NCBI RefSeq assembly: GCF_014651035.1
Contig: NZ_BMWC01000011.1
Span: forward strand, 205,877-269,876
Direction: 5' to 3'
Length of the DNA stretch: 64,000 nucleotides
Source: Streptomyces lomondensis
Lineage (GTDB): Bacteria > Actinomycetota > Actinomycetes > Streptomycetales > Streptomycetaceae
The translations under genes and the position numbers were made by a program. Positions 41,570 through 50,135 of the stretch are shown one piece after another; the first letter of the stretch is position 1; each line of letters opens with the position of its first letter. Under the pieces are notes generated by a model. It was not told the DNA's origin. It saw only the letters and a program-made list of their open reading frames with translations, and ran no database searches.

Positions 41570-42568
41570 TTACAGGAACGCCAGGTTCACGAGCCCGTAC
41601 GACGCCGCTGCCACCAGCGCGGCCGCCGGCATCGTGATGAACCACCCCAGGATGATGTTCTTGGCGACACCCCACCGCACGGCGTTCACCCGCTTCGTCG
41701 CCCCGACACCCATGATCGCCGACGTGATGACGTGCGTCGTGGAGATCGGCGCCTTGAACAGGAACGCCGTGGCGAACATGATCGACGCCCCCGTCGTCTC
41801 CGCCGCGAACCCCTGCGGCGGGTCCAGCTCGATGATCTTCCGCCCCAGCGTCCGCATGATCCGCCATCCACCGGCGTACGTCCCGAGCGACAGCATCACC
41901 GCACAGGCGACCTTCACCCAGACCGGGATCGGATCGCCGTACTCCTCGACATCCGCGATGACGAGCGCCATCACGACGATGCCCATCGTCTTCTGCGCGT
42001 CCTGAAGACCGTGACCCAGCGCCATACCGGCCGCCGACACGGTCTGCGCTATCCGGAACCCCCGCTTGGCCTTGTGCGGGTTGGCCTTCCGGAAGATCCA
42101 CATGATCGCGGTCATCACCAGGTAACCGGCCAGCAGACCGACCACCGGGGAGATGAACATGGGGATGACGACCTTCTCCAGCACCCCGTGCCAGTAGACC
42201 GTCGTCCCGCCGGCCAGCGCCGCCCCCACCATGCCGCCGAACAGCGCGTGCGAGGAGGACGAGGGCAGCCCGAAGTACCAGGTGATCAGGTTCCAGACGA
42301 TCGCGCCCACGAGCGCGGCGAAGAGGATCCCCATCCCCTTCGACCCGACGGGCGTCTGGATCAGCCCCTCACTGACGGTCTTGGCGACCCCGGAGCCCAT
42401 GAACGCACCGGCGAGGTTCATCACCGCCGCCATCGCCAGCGCGGCCTTCGGCGTCAGGGCCCGCGTCGAGACGGACGTGGCGATCGCGTTCGCCGAATCG
42501 TGGAAGCCGTTGGTGTACGTGAAGAACAGCGCGACCGCGATGGTCACGACCAGAGCAAAGGTGTCCAT
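41570..42568 (-). CDS. pit: Low-affinity inorganic phosphate transporter (Pit family)
   Basis: A 332-residue membrane protein with about ten segments and the two inverted PiT signatures: TNGFHDSANAIATSVSTRAL near the N-terminus and GLQDAQKTMGI in the middle, with GLPSSSSHALFGGMVGA and ISTTHVITSAIMGVG. It imports metal-phosphate with a proton. ATG 42568 is preferred because the frame upstream reads into the DUF47 gene. It is seven bases after the DUF47 gene and co-transcribed with it, and convergent with pstB. Confidence 0.94.
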   Translation of the reverse strand: MDTFALVVTIAVALFFTYTNGFHDSANAIATSVSTRALTPKAALAMAAVMNLAGAFMGSGVAKTVSEGLIQTPVGSKGMGILFAALVGAIVWNLITWYFGLPSSSSHALFGGMVGAALAGGTTVYWHGVLEKVVIPMFISPVVGLLAGYLVMTAIMWIFRKANPHKAKRGFRIAQTVSAAGMALGHGLQDAQKTMGIVVMALVIADVEEYGDPIPVWVKVACAVMLSLGTYAGGWRIMRTLGRKIIELDPPQGFAAETTGASIMFATAFLFKAPISTTHVITSAIMGVGATKRVNAVRWGVAKNIILGWFITMPAAALVAAASYGLVNLAFL

Positions 42569-42575
42569 GAAGGGC

Positions 42576-43196
42576 TCAGGACTCCTTGACGGCGATGGTC
42601 TCCACCGTGTTCGCCACGTGCTCGAACGCGTCCGCCGCTTCCTCCAGCACATCCACGATCTGCTTGAGCTTGAGCACCTCGATGGCGTCGTACTTGCCGT
42701 TGAAGAGGTGCGCCAGCAGCTTGCGGTGGATCTGGTCGGCCTGGTTCTCCAGCCGGTTGACCTCGATCCAGTACTCGGTGAGGTTCTCCATGGTCCGCAG
42801 ATGCGGCATTGCTTCGGCCGTCAGTTCGGCAGCGCGCGCCAGTACCTCGATCTGCTGTTCGACGCCCTTGGGCAGTTCCTCGACGTTGTAGAGGACGACC
42901 AGGTCGACGGCCTCCTCCATGAAGTCCATGATGTCGTCGAGGGACGAGGCGAGGGAGTAGATGTCCTCGCGGTCGAACGGCGTGATGAACGAGGAGTTCA
43001 ACTGGTGGAAGATCGCGTGCGTGGCGTCGTCACCTGCGTGTTCCGCTGCCCGCATACGCTCTGCGATCTCGGCCCGGGCGGATGCGTCCGCCCCGAGCAG
43101 TTCCATCAGGAGCTTCGAGCCCGTGACGATGTTGTCCGCGGAGGCGGCGAACATGTCGTAGAAGCTCGTCTCCCTGGGGGTCAGACGAAAGCGCAC
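42576..43196 (-). CDS. DUF47 / PhoU-like phosphate transport regulator
   Basis: A 206-residue all-helical protein starting at GTG 43196. It has the DUF47 pattern (EHAGDDATHAIFHQLNSSFI and TPFDREDIYSLASSLDDIMD), with acidic motifs that bind metal clusters as in PhoU. DUF47 genes are nearly always next to pit and thought to gate its activity. Here it is directly upstream, in the same operon. It is not PhoU itself, which usually lies near phoRP. Confidence 0.92.
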   Translation of the reverse strand: MRFRLTPRETSFYDMFAASADNIVTGSKLLMELLGADASARAEIAERMRAAEHAGDDATHAIFHQLNSSFITPFDREDIYSLASSLDDIMDFMEEAVDLVVLYNVEELPKGVEQQIEVLARAAELTAEAMPHLRTMENLTEYWIEVNRLENQADQIHRKLLAHLFNGKYDAIEVLKLKQIVDVLEEAADAFEHVANTVETIAVKES

Positions 43197-43395
43197 GTGG
43201 GGTCCTCGGGGTGCTTCGGTTTCGGTCAGGCTGATGCTAGGCGCATCATCCGGCCACGGCTATCGGGCCGCCCACCAGTGTCGCCCATCAGGCACCGTGA
43301 TGAGCACGGGGGCGTTCCAGGGGCGGGATCCAGCCGTCGCGTACGCCTGTGTACGGCATCGGCCAACAGGCGTATACCCAGTAAAGTTCGGTACC

Positions 43396-43416
43396 ATATA
43401 CCCACTAGGGGTATAT
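43396..43416 (+). promoter_or_regulatory. CsoR operator
   Basis: A perfect inverted repeat, ATATACCC (43396-43403) and GGGTATAT (43409-43416), with a five-base spacer ACTAG lies 26 bases before the csoR start. This G-tract palindrome is the known form of CsoR sites. A second partial site GTATACCCAGT lies at 43372-43382. It predicts copper-relieved autorepression. Confidence 0.85.
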
Positions 43417-43442
43417 GTCGGCTAACCGCCCAGGAGGACGCG

Positions 43443-43859
43443 ATGACGACCACCAAGGCCGGCGCGGGAGCGCCCTCCGACGGCACGGATGTCGCGAATG
43501 TCACGGAGGTCACCACCGCCACCGCGGACGTCGTGACCGATCACGACCACGGCGTGCACGGGTACCACAAGCAGAAGGACGAACACCTCAAACGCCTGCG
43601 CCGCATCGAGGGCCAGATCCGCGGCCTCCAGCGCATGGTCGACGAGGACGTCTACTGCATCGACATACTCACGCAGGTCTCCGCCTCCACCAAGGCCCTG
43701 CAGTCCTTCGCGCTCCAGTTGCTGGAGGAGCACCTGCGCCACTGCGTCGCCACAGCAGCCATTGAGAGCTCCGCTCAGGGCGCCCTCAAGGGCGGTGACG
43801 AGATCGACGCGAAGGTCAAGGAGGCGACGCAGGCGATCGCCCGCATGCTGCGGACGTGA
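43443..43859 (+). CDS. csoR: CsoR, copper-sensing repressor
   Basis: A 138-residue protein with a disordered N-terminal part (1-40) and the four-helix CsoR/RcnR core (YHKQKDEHLKRLRRIEGQIR). The Cu(I) ligands are present with exact family spacing: Cys72 (DVYCIDIL), His97 and Cys101 (EEHLRHC). It represses copper efflux and storage genes and itself until Cu(I) binds. The ATG follows GGAGGA. The palindrome upstream supports autoregulation. The copper-ATPase and CopZ genes are not in this window. Confidence 0.96.
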   Translation: MTTTKAGAGAPSDGTDVANVTEVTTATADVVTDHDHGVHGYHKQKDEHLKRLRRIEGQIRGLQRMVDEDVYCIDILTQVSASTKALQSFALQLLEEHLRHCVATAAIESSAQGALKGGDEIDAKVKEATQAIARMLRT

Positions 43860-43871
43860 GCGGGGCCCGGC

Positions 43872-44045
43872 TCAGCCTCCGGAGGCGTCCCGCTCCTCGG
43901 CCACCTTCAGCACCTCGTCGATGCTCTCCAGGCTGAGCCGCTCCTGGGCGGCCGAGGCCGCGATGATGAGCTCTCCGCACAGCTCGATCTCGGCGAGGGC
44001 CACGTGGTCCTGAACTGCCGTACCGCCGACCGGAGCCACGTGCAT
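43872..44045 (-). CDS. Small conserved acidic protein
   Basis: A 57-residue protein starting MHVAPVGGTAVQDHVALAEI and containing ELIIAASAAQERLSLESIDE, then VLKVAEERDASGG. A GAGG sits just before the ATG at 44045. I recall the same short protein next to csoR in other Streptomyces. It is amphipathic-helical, with no signal peptide, one Cys and no catalytic motif. Possibly a small regulator or a partner protein; function unknown. Too short for many gene finders. Confidence 0.72.
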   Translation of the reverse strand: MHVAPVGGTAVQDHVALAEIELCGELIIAASAAQERLSLESIDEVLKVAEERDASGG

Positions 44046-44130
44046 CACCTCGTCTCTGCCGTTACCGACTTCCTAGAGTAGGGAGCGGCCTACACACCGC
44101 GCATGGCACGGACGGGCTAGTTCGCGCCGG

Positions 44131-44979
44131 TCACTCCTCGGCGATCCGGCCCGCGTAGATGTCGCCGTCGTCCGGCAGCCGTACGCGCACCGAGGCCCCG
44201 AAATCGTAGAGCAGGGTGGTCGAGGCTACGGCGACGGGGCTCTTCTGCTGCCCGTTGAGGAAGCTGAACCGGTGGCGGACCTTGCGGATGCGGCCCTCGT
44301 CGTCGAGGTAGGCGTCGAACGGCACTTTCGCCGTGGCGAACCCTTTCGCCGCCGCGCTCAGGGACTGCGCGTTGCCGTCGGAGGCGCGCCGGGCGGCGTC
44401 GCCGAGGTCCGCCGTGCCCCGGTAGTGCCGCACTCCGGTGCCCGCGACCTCGGTCCTGCCCACGTACGTCGCCGACCGCGTCCCGCGCAGCACCTCGGCC
44501 GCCGCGAACGGATCGGTGGCCCCGCCGGTGACGAGGTTCCCGTCGGACAGGGTCCGCGTGTCCACCCGCACCCACTTGTCCGGGGGCACACCGGCGCCCC
44601 GGTTCTTCATGAACAGGGCACCCGGCGCGAGCAGTTCCGTGATGGGCCGGCGCTCGGCGGCCCCCGCGGGGTCCTGCGGCAGCAGCACCTTCAGCTGCCC
44701 GAGCCGCTTCCGGTAGTCGTAGACCCCCGCGCCCCGGATCGTCACCCGGGTTCCGCCGGCGGCCATCTCCATCGACGTACGGGCCTTCGAACTCCCCGCG
44801 TCCACCAGCCGTTCGGCGGCTCCGCGCAGCACGACGACCGGGTCCCCGCCGCGGGAGTCCCCGGCGACCGCGTCTCCTCCGGAGCACCCTCCGGCGCCCA
44901 GTGCCGCACCGGCCGCGACCCCGGCCGCGACGACCGCCGCACCCGTCCGCCTGTGCCGCCGTTCCCGCTGCCCAGTCAT
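44131..44979 (-). CDS. Lipoprotein, LppX/LprAFG-like
   Basis: A 282-residue lipoprotein with basic start (MTGQRERRHRRTG), hydrophobic core and lipobox LGAGGC with the Cys near residue 32. The mature part has alternating beta and helix sequence (SKARTSMEMAAGGTRVTIRG, GVRHYRGTADLGDAARRA), resembling the LppX/LprG fold that binds lipids in mycobacteria. That similarity is by pattern only. It stands alone, with flanking genes on the other strand or of unrelated type. Confidence 0.8.
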   Translation of the reverse strand: MTGQRERRHRRTGAAVVAAGVAAGAALGAGGCSGGDAVAGDSRGGDPVVVLRGAAERLVDAGSSKARTSMEMAAGGTRVTIRGAGVYDYRKRLGQLKVLLPQDPAGAAERRPITELLAPGALFMKNRGAGVPPDKWVRVDTRTLSDGNLVTGGATDPFAAAEVLRGTRSATYVGRTEVAGTGVRHYRGTADLGDAARRASDGNAQSLSAAAKGFATAKVPFDAYLDDEGRIRKVRHRFSFLNGQQKSPVAVASTTLLYDFGASVRVRLPDDGDIYAGRIAEE

Positions 44980-45118
44980 CGCCTGCCTACCCCCAGCCGG
45001 TACGTCCGTCACGGGCCCCCTTGTTGTTCCGGTTAACGACGGGTATGTGCCCCCGTCACGCGAGCGCGCCGCGCCCGCCCATACGAACCCTTTACCTGGA
45101 GTGGGTACCGTTGTCGCC

Positions 45119-45292
45119 GTGACGCAGCAGGACGGGCCGGCACCTCCCCCCAACCTCACGGAACACCGCACGACGACAAAGGAGAAGGGCCACTTCTGCA
45201 TGGCCCACTGCACCTGCGGCTGGCGCGGCCCGGCGAGACGGGCCCGAAGCCTGGCCCGCTCGGACGCGGAGAAGCACGCGGGTCCGGCCTAG
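45119..45292 (+). CDS. Small Cys-rich, basic protein
   Basis: A 57-residue protein from GTG 45119 (VTQQDGPAPPPNLTEH) with the cluster FCMAHCTCGWRGPARRARSL and ending ARSDAEKHAGPA. Three cysteines and a His could hold one zinc ion, and the basic middle suggests nucleic acid or partner binding. The frame opens at 45047, but that part is poor; GTG at 45119 is chosen with no strong ribosome site. It is similar to short conserved Streptomyces proteins that I cannot name. Function unknown. Confidence 0.55.
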   Translation: MTQQDGPAPPPNLTEHRTTTKEKGHFCMAHCTCGWRGPARRARSLARSDAEKHAGPA

Positions 45293-45383
45293 GGCCCTTC
45301 TGATGGATCTCCGCGGCACCCGGTTGCGTGGAACCCCGTACCCCGCCATCCCGTCTCCCACGACGGAACCACCGGGAGGCCCC

Positions 45384-46925
45384 ATGGAACGGCGTACATT
45401 CCTCGCAACCGGCACGGCGGGCATCGCCGCAGCCGCAAGCCCGCTCATCACCGCCTGCACGACATCGGACACCGGCTCCAGGGCCACGGCCACCACGACC
45501 ACGAGAACAGTCGCCGCCACCGCCAACTGGTCCGCCCTCGCCCGCGACCTGGACGGCCCCCTCATCCGCCCGGGCGACACCAGCTGGACGGCGGCCCGGC
45601 AGCTGTACAACACCCGGTTCGACGACCTGAAGCCCGCCGCCGTCGCGTACGTGGCCCACCCGGACGACATCCGCACGGCCCTGTCCTACGCCCGCGCCCA
45701 CGCCCTGCGCGTGGCGATCCGCAACGGCGGCCACTCGTACGCCGGCTGGTCCTCGGGCAACGGCCGCCTGATCATCGACGTCTCGAAACTCAACCGCGTC
45801 CGGGCCTCCGGCAGCACCGCGGTCATCGGCGCCGGCGCCAAACTCATCGACGTCTACCGCGCCCTCACCGCGAAGGGCGTCACGATCCCCGCCGGCTCCT
45901 GCCCCACCGTCGGCGTCTCCGGCCTCACCCTCGGCGGCGGACACGGCGTGGTCTCCCGCGCGTACGGCCTGACCTGCGACAGCCTCACCCAGGCCACCCT
46001 GATCACCGCCGACGGCAAGCAGCTCACCGCGAACGCCCGCGAGCACCAGGACCTCTTCTGGGCCCTGCGCGGCGCCGGCAACGGCAACTTCGGCGTCGTG
46101 ACGGAGCTGCACTTCAAGACCCACCCGGCCCCGCAGGGCGTCTCGGCCTACATGTCCTGGCCCTGGTCGAAGGCGGCCGCGGTGGTGAAGGCCTGGCAGG
46201 AGTGGGGCCCGTCACAGCCCGACGAGATCTGGTCGTCCCTGCACCTGGCGAGCGCCGCCGGCAGCACCCCGACCGTCTCGGTCTCGGCCTTCTCCCTCGG
46301 CACCTACGGCGAACTCCAGAACGCCGTCGACCGCCTGGCCGACCGCGTCGGCGGCCCGGCGCGCGGCGTCTCCCTGCGGCGCCGCTCGTACGAGGAGTCG
46401 ATGGAGGTGTACGCCGGCTGCTCGTCGTTCCCGACGGACGCCCAGTGCCATCTGCCCGGCTCGACCCCGGGCCGTTCCCCGAAGGGCGCGCTGGGCCGCG
46501 AGACGTACGCCGCGGCGTCGGACTTCTTCGACCACTCCCTGTCCACGGCCGGAATCCGCGCCCTGCTGGGCCAGATCGGTGCGGTGCGCGGCGGCACGGG
46601 CAGCATCGCGCTCACCGCCCTGGGCGGAGCGGTCAACCGCGTCTCGCCGACGTCGACGGCGTTCGTGCACCGCCGCTCCCGCATGCTGGCCCAGTACATC
46701 GCCGCCTGGCGGCCGGGCACGAGCGGCGCCACGGCCCGCGACTGGCTGGCCGCCGCCCACAAGTCGATGCGGCCGCACGCCTCGGGCGCGGCGTACCAGA
46801 ACTACACGGACCCGACCCTGACCGACTGGCGCAAGGCGTACTACGGCGACGCGGCGACCCGCCTGGCGAAACTGAAGAACCAGTACGACCCGACCCGCTT
46901 CTTCACCTACCCGCAAGCCCTGTGA
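45384..46925 (+). CDS. Exported FAD-dependent oxidase, BBE type, lipoprotein
   Basis: A 513-residue protein starting at ATG 45384 behind GGGAGG. The N-terminus MERRTFLATG plus hydrophobic stretch and LITAC (Cys25) indicates an exported lipoprotein. The FAD-binding part has RNGGHSYAGWS with His117 and AGSCPTVGVSG with Cys173, the two residues that link FAD bicovalently in berberine-bridge-enzyme-like oxidases. The C-terminal BBE motif YYGDAATRLAKLKNQYDPTR is present. It probably oxidises a sugar, alcohol or secondary metabolite; the substrate is unknown. The next gene is convergent. Confidence 0.9.
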   Translation: MERRTFLATGTAGIAAAASPLITACTTSDTGSRATATTTTRTVAATANWSALARDLDGPLIRPGDTSWTAARQLYNTRFDDLKPAAVAYVAHPDDIRTALSYARAHALRVAIRNGGHSYAGWSSGNGRLIIDVSKLNRVRASGSTAVIGAGAKLIDVYRALTAKGVTIPAGSCPTVGVSGLTLGGGHGVVSRAYGLTCDSLTQATLITADGKQLTANAREHQDLFWALRGAGNGNFGVVTELHFKTHPAPQGVSAYMSWPWSKAAAVVKAWQEWGPSQPDEIWSSLHLASAAGSTPTVSVSAFSLGTYGELQNAVDRLADRVGGPARGVSLRRRSYEESMEVYAGCSSFPTDAQCHLPGSTPGRSPKGALGRETYAAASDFFDHSLSTAGIRALLGQIGAVRGGTGSIALTALGGAVNRVSPTSTAFVHRRSRMLAQYIAAWRPGTSGATARDWLAAAHKSMRPHASGAAYQNYTDPTLTDWRKAYYGDAATRLAKLKNQYDPTRFFTYPQAL

Positions 46926-46939
46926 CGTGAGCCGGGTCG

Positions 46940-47647
46940 CTACGCGGCGAGGTCCCGCTCGGACGCCTCGGTCCGCTCACTGCGCGCCCCGGGAATCACC
47001 GAGTCCTGGTCCACGGGCCCTCTTCCCCGGGCCCGGATCAGCCACCCCACCCGCGGCGAGCGCTCGATCGCCGTCGTCACCGGCGTCAACAGGGCCATGG
47101 CCGGCGGCGAGAGCAGCAGCGCCACGGCCGTGCCGAGCGCGAAACCGCCCACGACATCGGTCGGGTAGTGCACGCCCATGTAGACGCGGATGAAGCCCCC
47201 GAACAGCGCCAGCACGAGCCCGGCCAGCCCGAACTTCCGGTTGGCGACGAACAGGCCGACCGCCAGGGCCATGACGATCGTCGCGTGGTCGCTGACGAAG
47301 GAGTAGTCGGTCTTGCCCTTGACGAGCACGTCGAGGCCCTGGTGGTCGAGGAACGGCCGGGGCCGCTCCACGAATCCCCGTATCGGCACGTTCACCAGCA
47401 CGGCGATGCCCGCCGCCAGCGGGGCCCAGATCAGCGCCGCGACCGTGGACGCGGCGTCCTCGTCCCCGCGCCGGCGCACGGACCACCAGCACCACACCAC
47501 GAGCAGCACGATGGCGAGCAGCAGCCCGTACTCGCCGACGTACTCCATGACGCGGTCGAGCCACGCCGGCGCGTCCTTGGCCAGGCCATTGATGTCGTAG
47601 AGCAGGTCGACGTCGGGGTTCGACCCGGATTCGGCGAGTCCAGCCAT
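46940..47647 (-). CDS. PAP2-family membrane phosphatase
   Basis: A 235-residue membrane protein with five to six segments and the three phosphatase motifs: RGFVERPRPF, SFVSDHATIVM (in place of PSGH, Ser-Asp-His) and RVYMGVHYPTDVVGG. The catalytic His is in the last motif. Such enzymes act on undecaprenyl pyrophosphate, phosphatidate or related lipids. ATG 47647 follows AAGGGG. The cytoplasmic tail is charged. Confidence 0.9.
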   Translation of the reverse strand: MAGLAESGSNPDVDLLYDINGLAKDAPAWLDRVMEYVGEYGLLLAIVLLVVWCWWSVRRRGDEDAASTVAALIWAPLAAGIAVLVNVPIRGFVERPRPFLDHQGLDVLVKGKTDYSFVSDHATIVMALAVGLFVANRKFGLAGLVLALFGGFIRVYMGVHYPTDVVGGFALGTAVALLLSPPAMALLTPVTTAIERSPRVGWLIRARGRGPVDQDSVIPGARSERTEASERDLAA

Positions 47648-47891
47648 GGTGCTGCGGCCCCTTCGTCGTCTCTCCCGGCGCACCTGTGCGTGCGCCGCTC
47701 CTGCCACCCCCGTGGTTGTAGATCCGCTTCCGCTGCACGCGTGCGTGACACGTGCCCATGACGTCTGCTCGGCTACGTCACCAGGAACGCATGGTCCCCG
47801 TTGATACGTTCCACACTCCACCGAATGATCACGCAGACGTTATCGAAGAGAGACACGTCTTCGCAGCTCAGGGGGTGGGTTCACACTCGGT

Positions 47892-48893
47892 TCACACCGT
47901 CGTGGGCAGTGCTTTCGCGCCATCTTCGGTGACCCGGGTGGCCCCGAAGTAGTCGGGGGTGTCGATCGGGTCGAACCGGATGACAGCACCCGTCCGCGGC
48001 GCGTCGATCATGTACCCACCTCCGACATAAATACCGACATGCCGGATGGCACGCGAATTGGTGAGGTCGTCCGAGAAGAAGACGAGGTCGCCCGGGAGCA
48101 GTTCGTCCCGGCTGGGGTGCGGCCCCGCGTTGTACTGGTCGTTGGCGACGCGCGGGAGCTTGATGCCCACGCTGGCGTAGGCGGCCTGGGTCAGACCGGA
48201 GCAGTCGAAGCGTCCGCCCTGCTCAGCGGTGCCGGTGCCGCCCCAGAGGTAGAGCGTGCCGAGCTTCTGCTGGGCGTACTCGATCGCGCCGGCGGCCTGC
48301 TCGGAGGGGTCGACCCGCCCGACGGGCGCCGCGAAGCTCTCCGAGAGGGTCGTGATCCTCTTCACGTAGTTCTGGGTCTCGCTGTACGGCGGCACACCCC
48401 CGTACTTGATCACCGCGTACGCCCCCGCGTTGTACGCGGCCAGCATGTTTTCGGTCAGGTTCCCGCCGACCTTCTTCACGTACGACGCGAGTTCGCAGTC
48501 GTAGGAGGCGGCCGAGGGGATCGCGTCCTTGGGGTCCCACACATCGCGGTCGCCGTCGCCGTCGCCGTCGATGCCGTGCGAGGCCCAGGTGCCGGGGATG
48601 AACTGCGCTATGCCCTGCGCGGCGGCGTGGCTCTGGGCCCTCGGGTTGAAGCCGCTCTCCTGGTAGAGCTGGGCGGCGAGCAGGGCCGGGCTGATGGCGG
48701 GGCAGAGGTTGCCCCACTTCTGCACGAGGGCCGCGTACGCGGCGGGCACCGACCCCTTGGCCAGCGCTTTCGCCCCGCCGCCCACGCCGTTGACCAGGTT
48801 CCCGGCGACGATGTAGACCCCGACCACGAGCAGCATCACGAAGGCCAGGGCGGAGCTGATCGCAACACTCGCCACGATCCACGCCTTACGCAC
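47892..48893 (-). CDS. Lytic transglycosylase - NlpC/P60 cell-wall hydrolase
   Basis: A 333-residue protein starting at GTG 48893 with GAGGGG nine bases upstream. It has one transmembrane anchor (about 8-32), a transglycosylase domain (SLT-like, about 50-190) with the catalytic Glu in AAQLYQESGFNPRAQS and MLAAYNAGAYAV, and an NlpC/P60 endopeptidase domain (about 200-325) with catalytic Cys in RFDCSGLTQ and His in RHVGIYVG. It cleaves both glycan and peptide of peptidoglycan. This two-domain form is the standard wall-opening component of Gram-positive type IV systems (VirB1/TcpG-like), and a T4SS-like cluster lies 3 kb away on the other strand. A housekeeping role is also possible. Confidence 0.92.
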   Translation of the reverse strand: MRKAWIVASVAISSALAFVMLLVVGVYIVAGNLVNGVGGGAKALAKGSVPAAYAALVQKWGNLCPAISPALLAAQLYQESGFNPRAQSHAAAQGIAQFIPGTWASHGIDGDGDGDRDVWDPKDAIPSAASYDCELASYVKKVGGNLTENMLAAYNAGAYAVIKYGGVPPYSETQNYVKRITTLSESFAAPVGRVDPSEQAAGAIEYAQQKLGTLYLWGGTGTAEQGGRFDCSGLTQAAYASVGIKLPRVANDQYNAGPHPSRDELLPGDLVFFSDDLTNSRAIRHVGIYVGGGYMIDAPRTGAVIRFDPIDTPDYFGATRVTEDGAKALPTTV

Positions 48894-49067
48894 CGTCAAC
48901 CGCCCCTCACCGACCGGGAGTCCGTCGCCTGGTCAGTGTAGAGGCGCCCGCCGCGCTCAGGAATGATCACGCGGGGAAGAGTCGGGGCGGACGGGGGAAC
49001 GCCCGACGGCACGGGCGGCACGGCCGGGGGCACGGCGGGCCCGGCCGGCGCACGGGGTCGTGGGGCA

Positions 49068-49814
49068 TCACGGATCACGCGCCGCGTCCCGGTACAGCCG
49101 CTCCGCCTCCGCGCCGAGGACCACGCTGTAGGAGACGCCGGGGCTCGCCCCGCCCTCGTCATGCCCGCCGAGGACCCCGACGACCTGCCCGTCCCCGTTC
49201 ACCCAGGGGCTGCCGCTGGTGCCCCCGCTGAAACCGGGGCACGCGATGCGCTGCTGGGTGGCGCTGTGCGCGATCGGCCTGTTGGTGCAGCTGACGGGCG
49301 TCTCACGGGAGTCGGGATAGCCGGTGACGGTCACGGCGGTCGCCCCCGTCGCCGTACCGGTGGCGAAACGGTTCCCGCCGACGGCGTCCTCGACCCCTCT
49401 GCCGCCCCGCGAGGCGACCACGGCGAACGCCACGTCGCTGTCCTCGCGCCGCCCGTGCACCCACCCGGCGGGCAGGAACCACCGCTTCACCGCCCACACC
49501 CCGTAGGGCGCACGGCCGTTGCGGTACCCGGGCACGAACACCAGCCGCCCGTCCCCGCCCAGGCAGTGCGCCGCGGTGACGACGAGGTTCCGGTACGGAG
49601 CCCGCACCACGGACGCGGTGCAGAAGTGCCCGTCGGCCAACCGCGACGCCCGATCGGCGGGCACCAGCACACCGACCCGGGCACTCCCCGGACCCGCCCC
49701 CGCGGTCACGGTCACCCCGAGGGGCCCGGCCCCGTCGTCGGCCACCGCGGTGGACGCGGAAACCAGAGCGACGAGAACCACGACGACGCAGAGCAGACGC
49801 TTCACCGGGGCCAC
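49068..49814 (-). CDS. Secreted trypsin-like serine protease
   Basis: A 248-residue protein with a signal peptide (about 1-26, ending STAVADD) and a trypsin-like fold. The catalytic triad is visible: His in LVVTAAHCL, Asp in REDSDVAFAVV and Ser in GGTSGSPWV. Start GTG 49814 is not supported by a strong ribosome site; GTG 49805 is an alternative. It acts outside the cell, on an unknown substrate. It is divergent from the S53 peptidase gene. Confidence 0.87.
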   Translation of the reverse strand: MAPVKRLLCVVVVLVALVSASTAVADDGAGPLGVTVTAGAGPGSARVGVLVPADRASRLADGHFCTASVVRAPYRNLVVTAAHCLGGDGRLVFVPGYRNGRAPYGVWAVKRWFLPAGWVHGRREDSDVAFAVVASRGGRGVEDAVGGNRFATGTATGATAVTVTGYPDSRETPVSCTNRPIAHSATQQRIACPGFSGGTSGSPWVNGDGQVVGVLGGHDEGGASPGVSYSVVLGAEAERLYRDAARDP

Positions 49815-50135
49815 TGTGGCCGACGAAGGTGAGAGAAACGTCAGACCCGTTTCAGACGCGCGTCAGCGCCTCCGCGGAGACCGCCCACGCGACTCGCCCC
49901 GCCGGCCCCATGCTGTCGCCGCGTCAAGCCCCGCCCATCCCTCTCCCATCGGCCCGTCACCGACCGGTAAGCCCCGCACCCCTTTCAGCAATGCGGAAGT
50001 CAGGATTCCGAACACTGTCTTGTTGTCACGTACCCAACAAGCGATCGTCGTCGCGGGTCGCCGCCCCCGCCGGGAACCACACCGGCGGATCCCCCACCCG
50101 CAGGCCTCTGTCCACCACTGCCAGGAGGCTGTACC
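49815..50135. other. Divergent promoter region with inverted repeat
   Basis: The 321 bases between the divergent trypsin-like and S53 peptidase genes hold no gene. CTTGTTG (50019-50025) and CAACAAG (50035-50041) form a perfect inverted repeat with a nine-base spacer, about 95 bases before the S53 start. It is a good candidate operator or a leader hairpin. Confidence 0.5.

Noticed and set aside
47752..47952. 66-codon plus-strand ORF between PAP2 and NlpC genes
   Set aside because: It has no ribosome site or recognisable pattern and overlaps the end of the NlpC gene.
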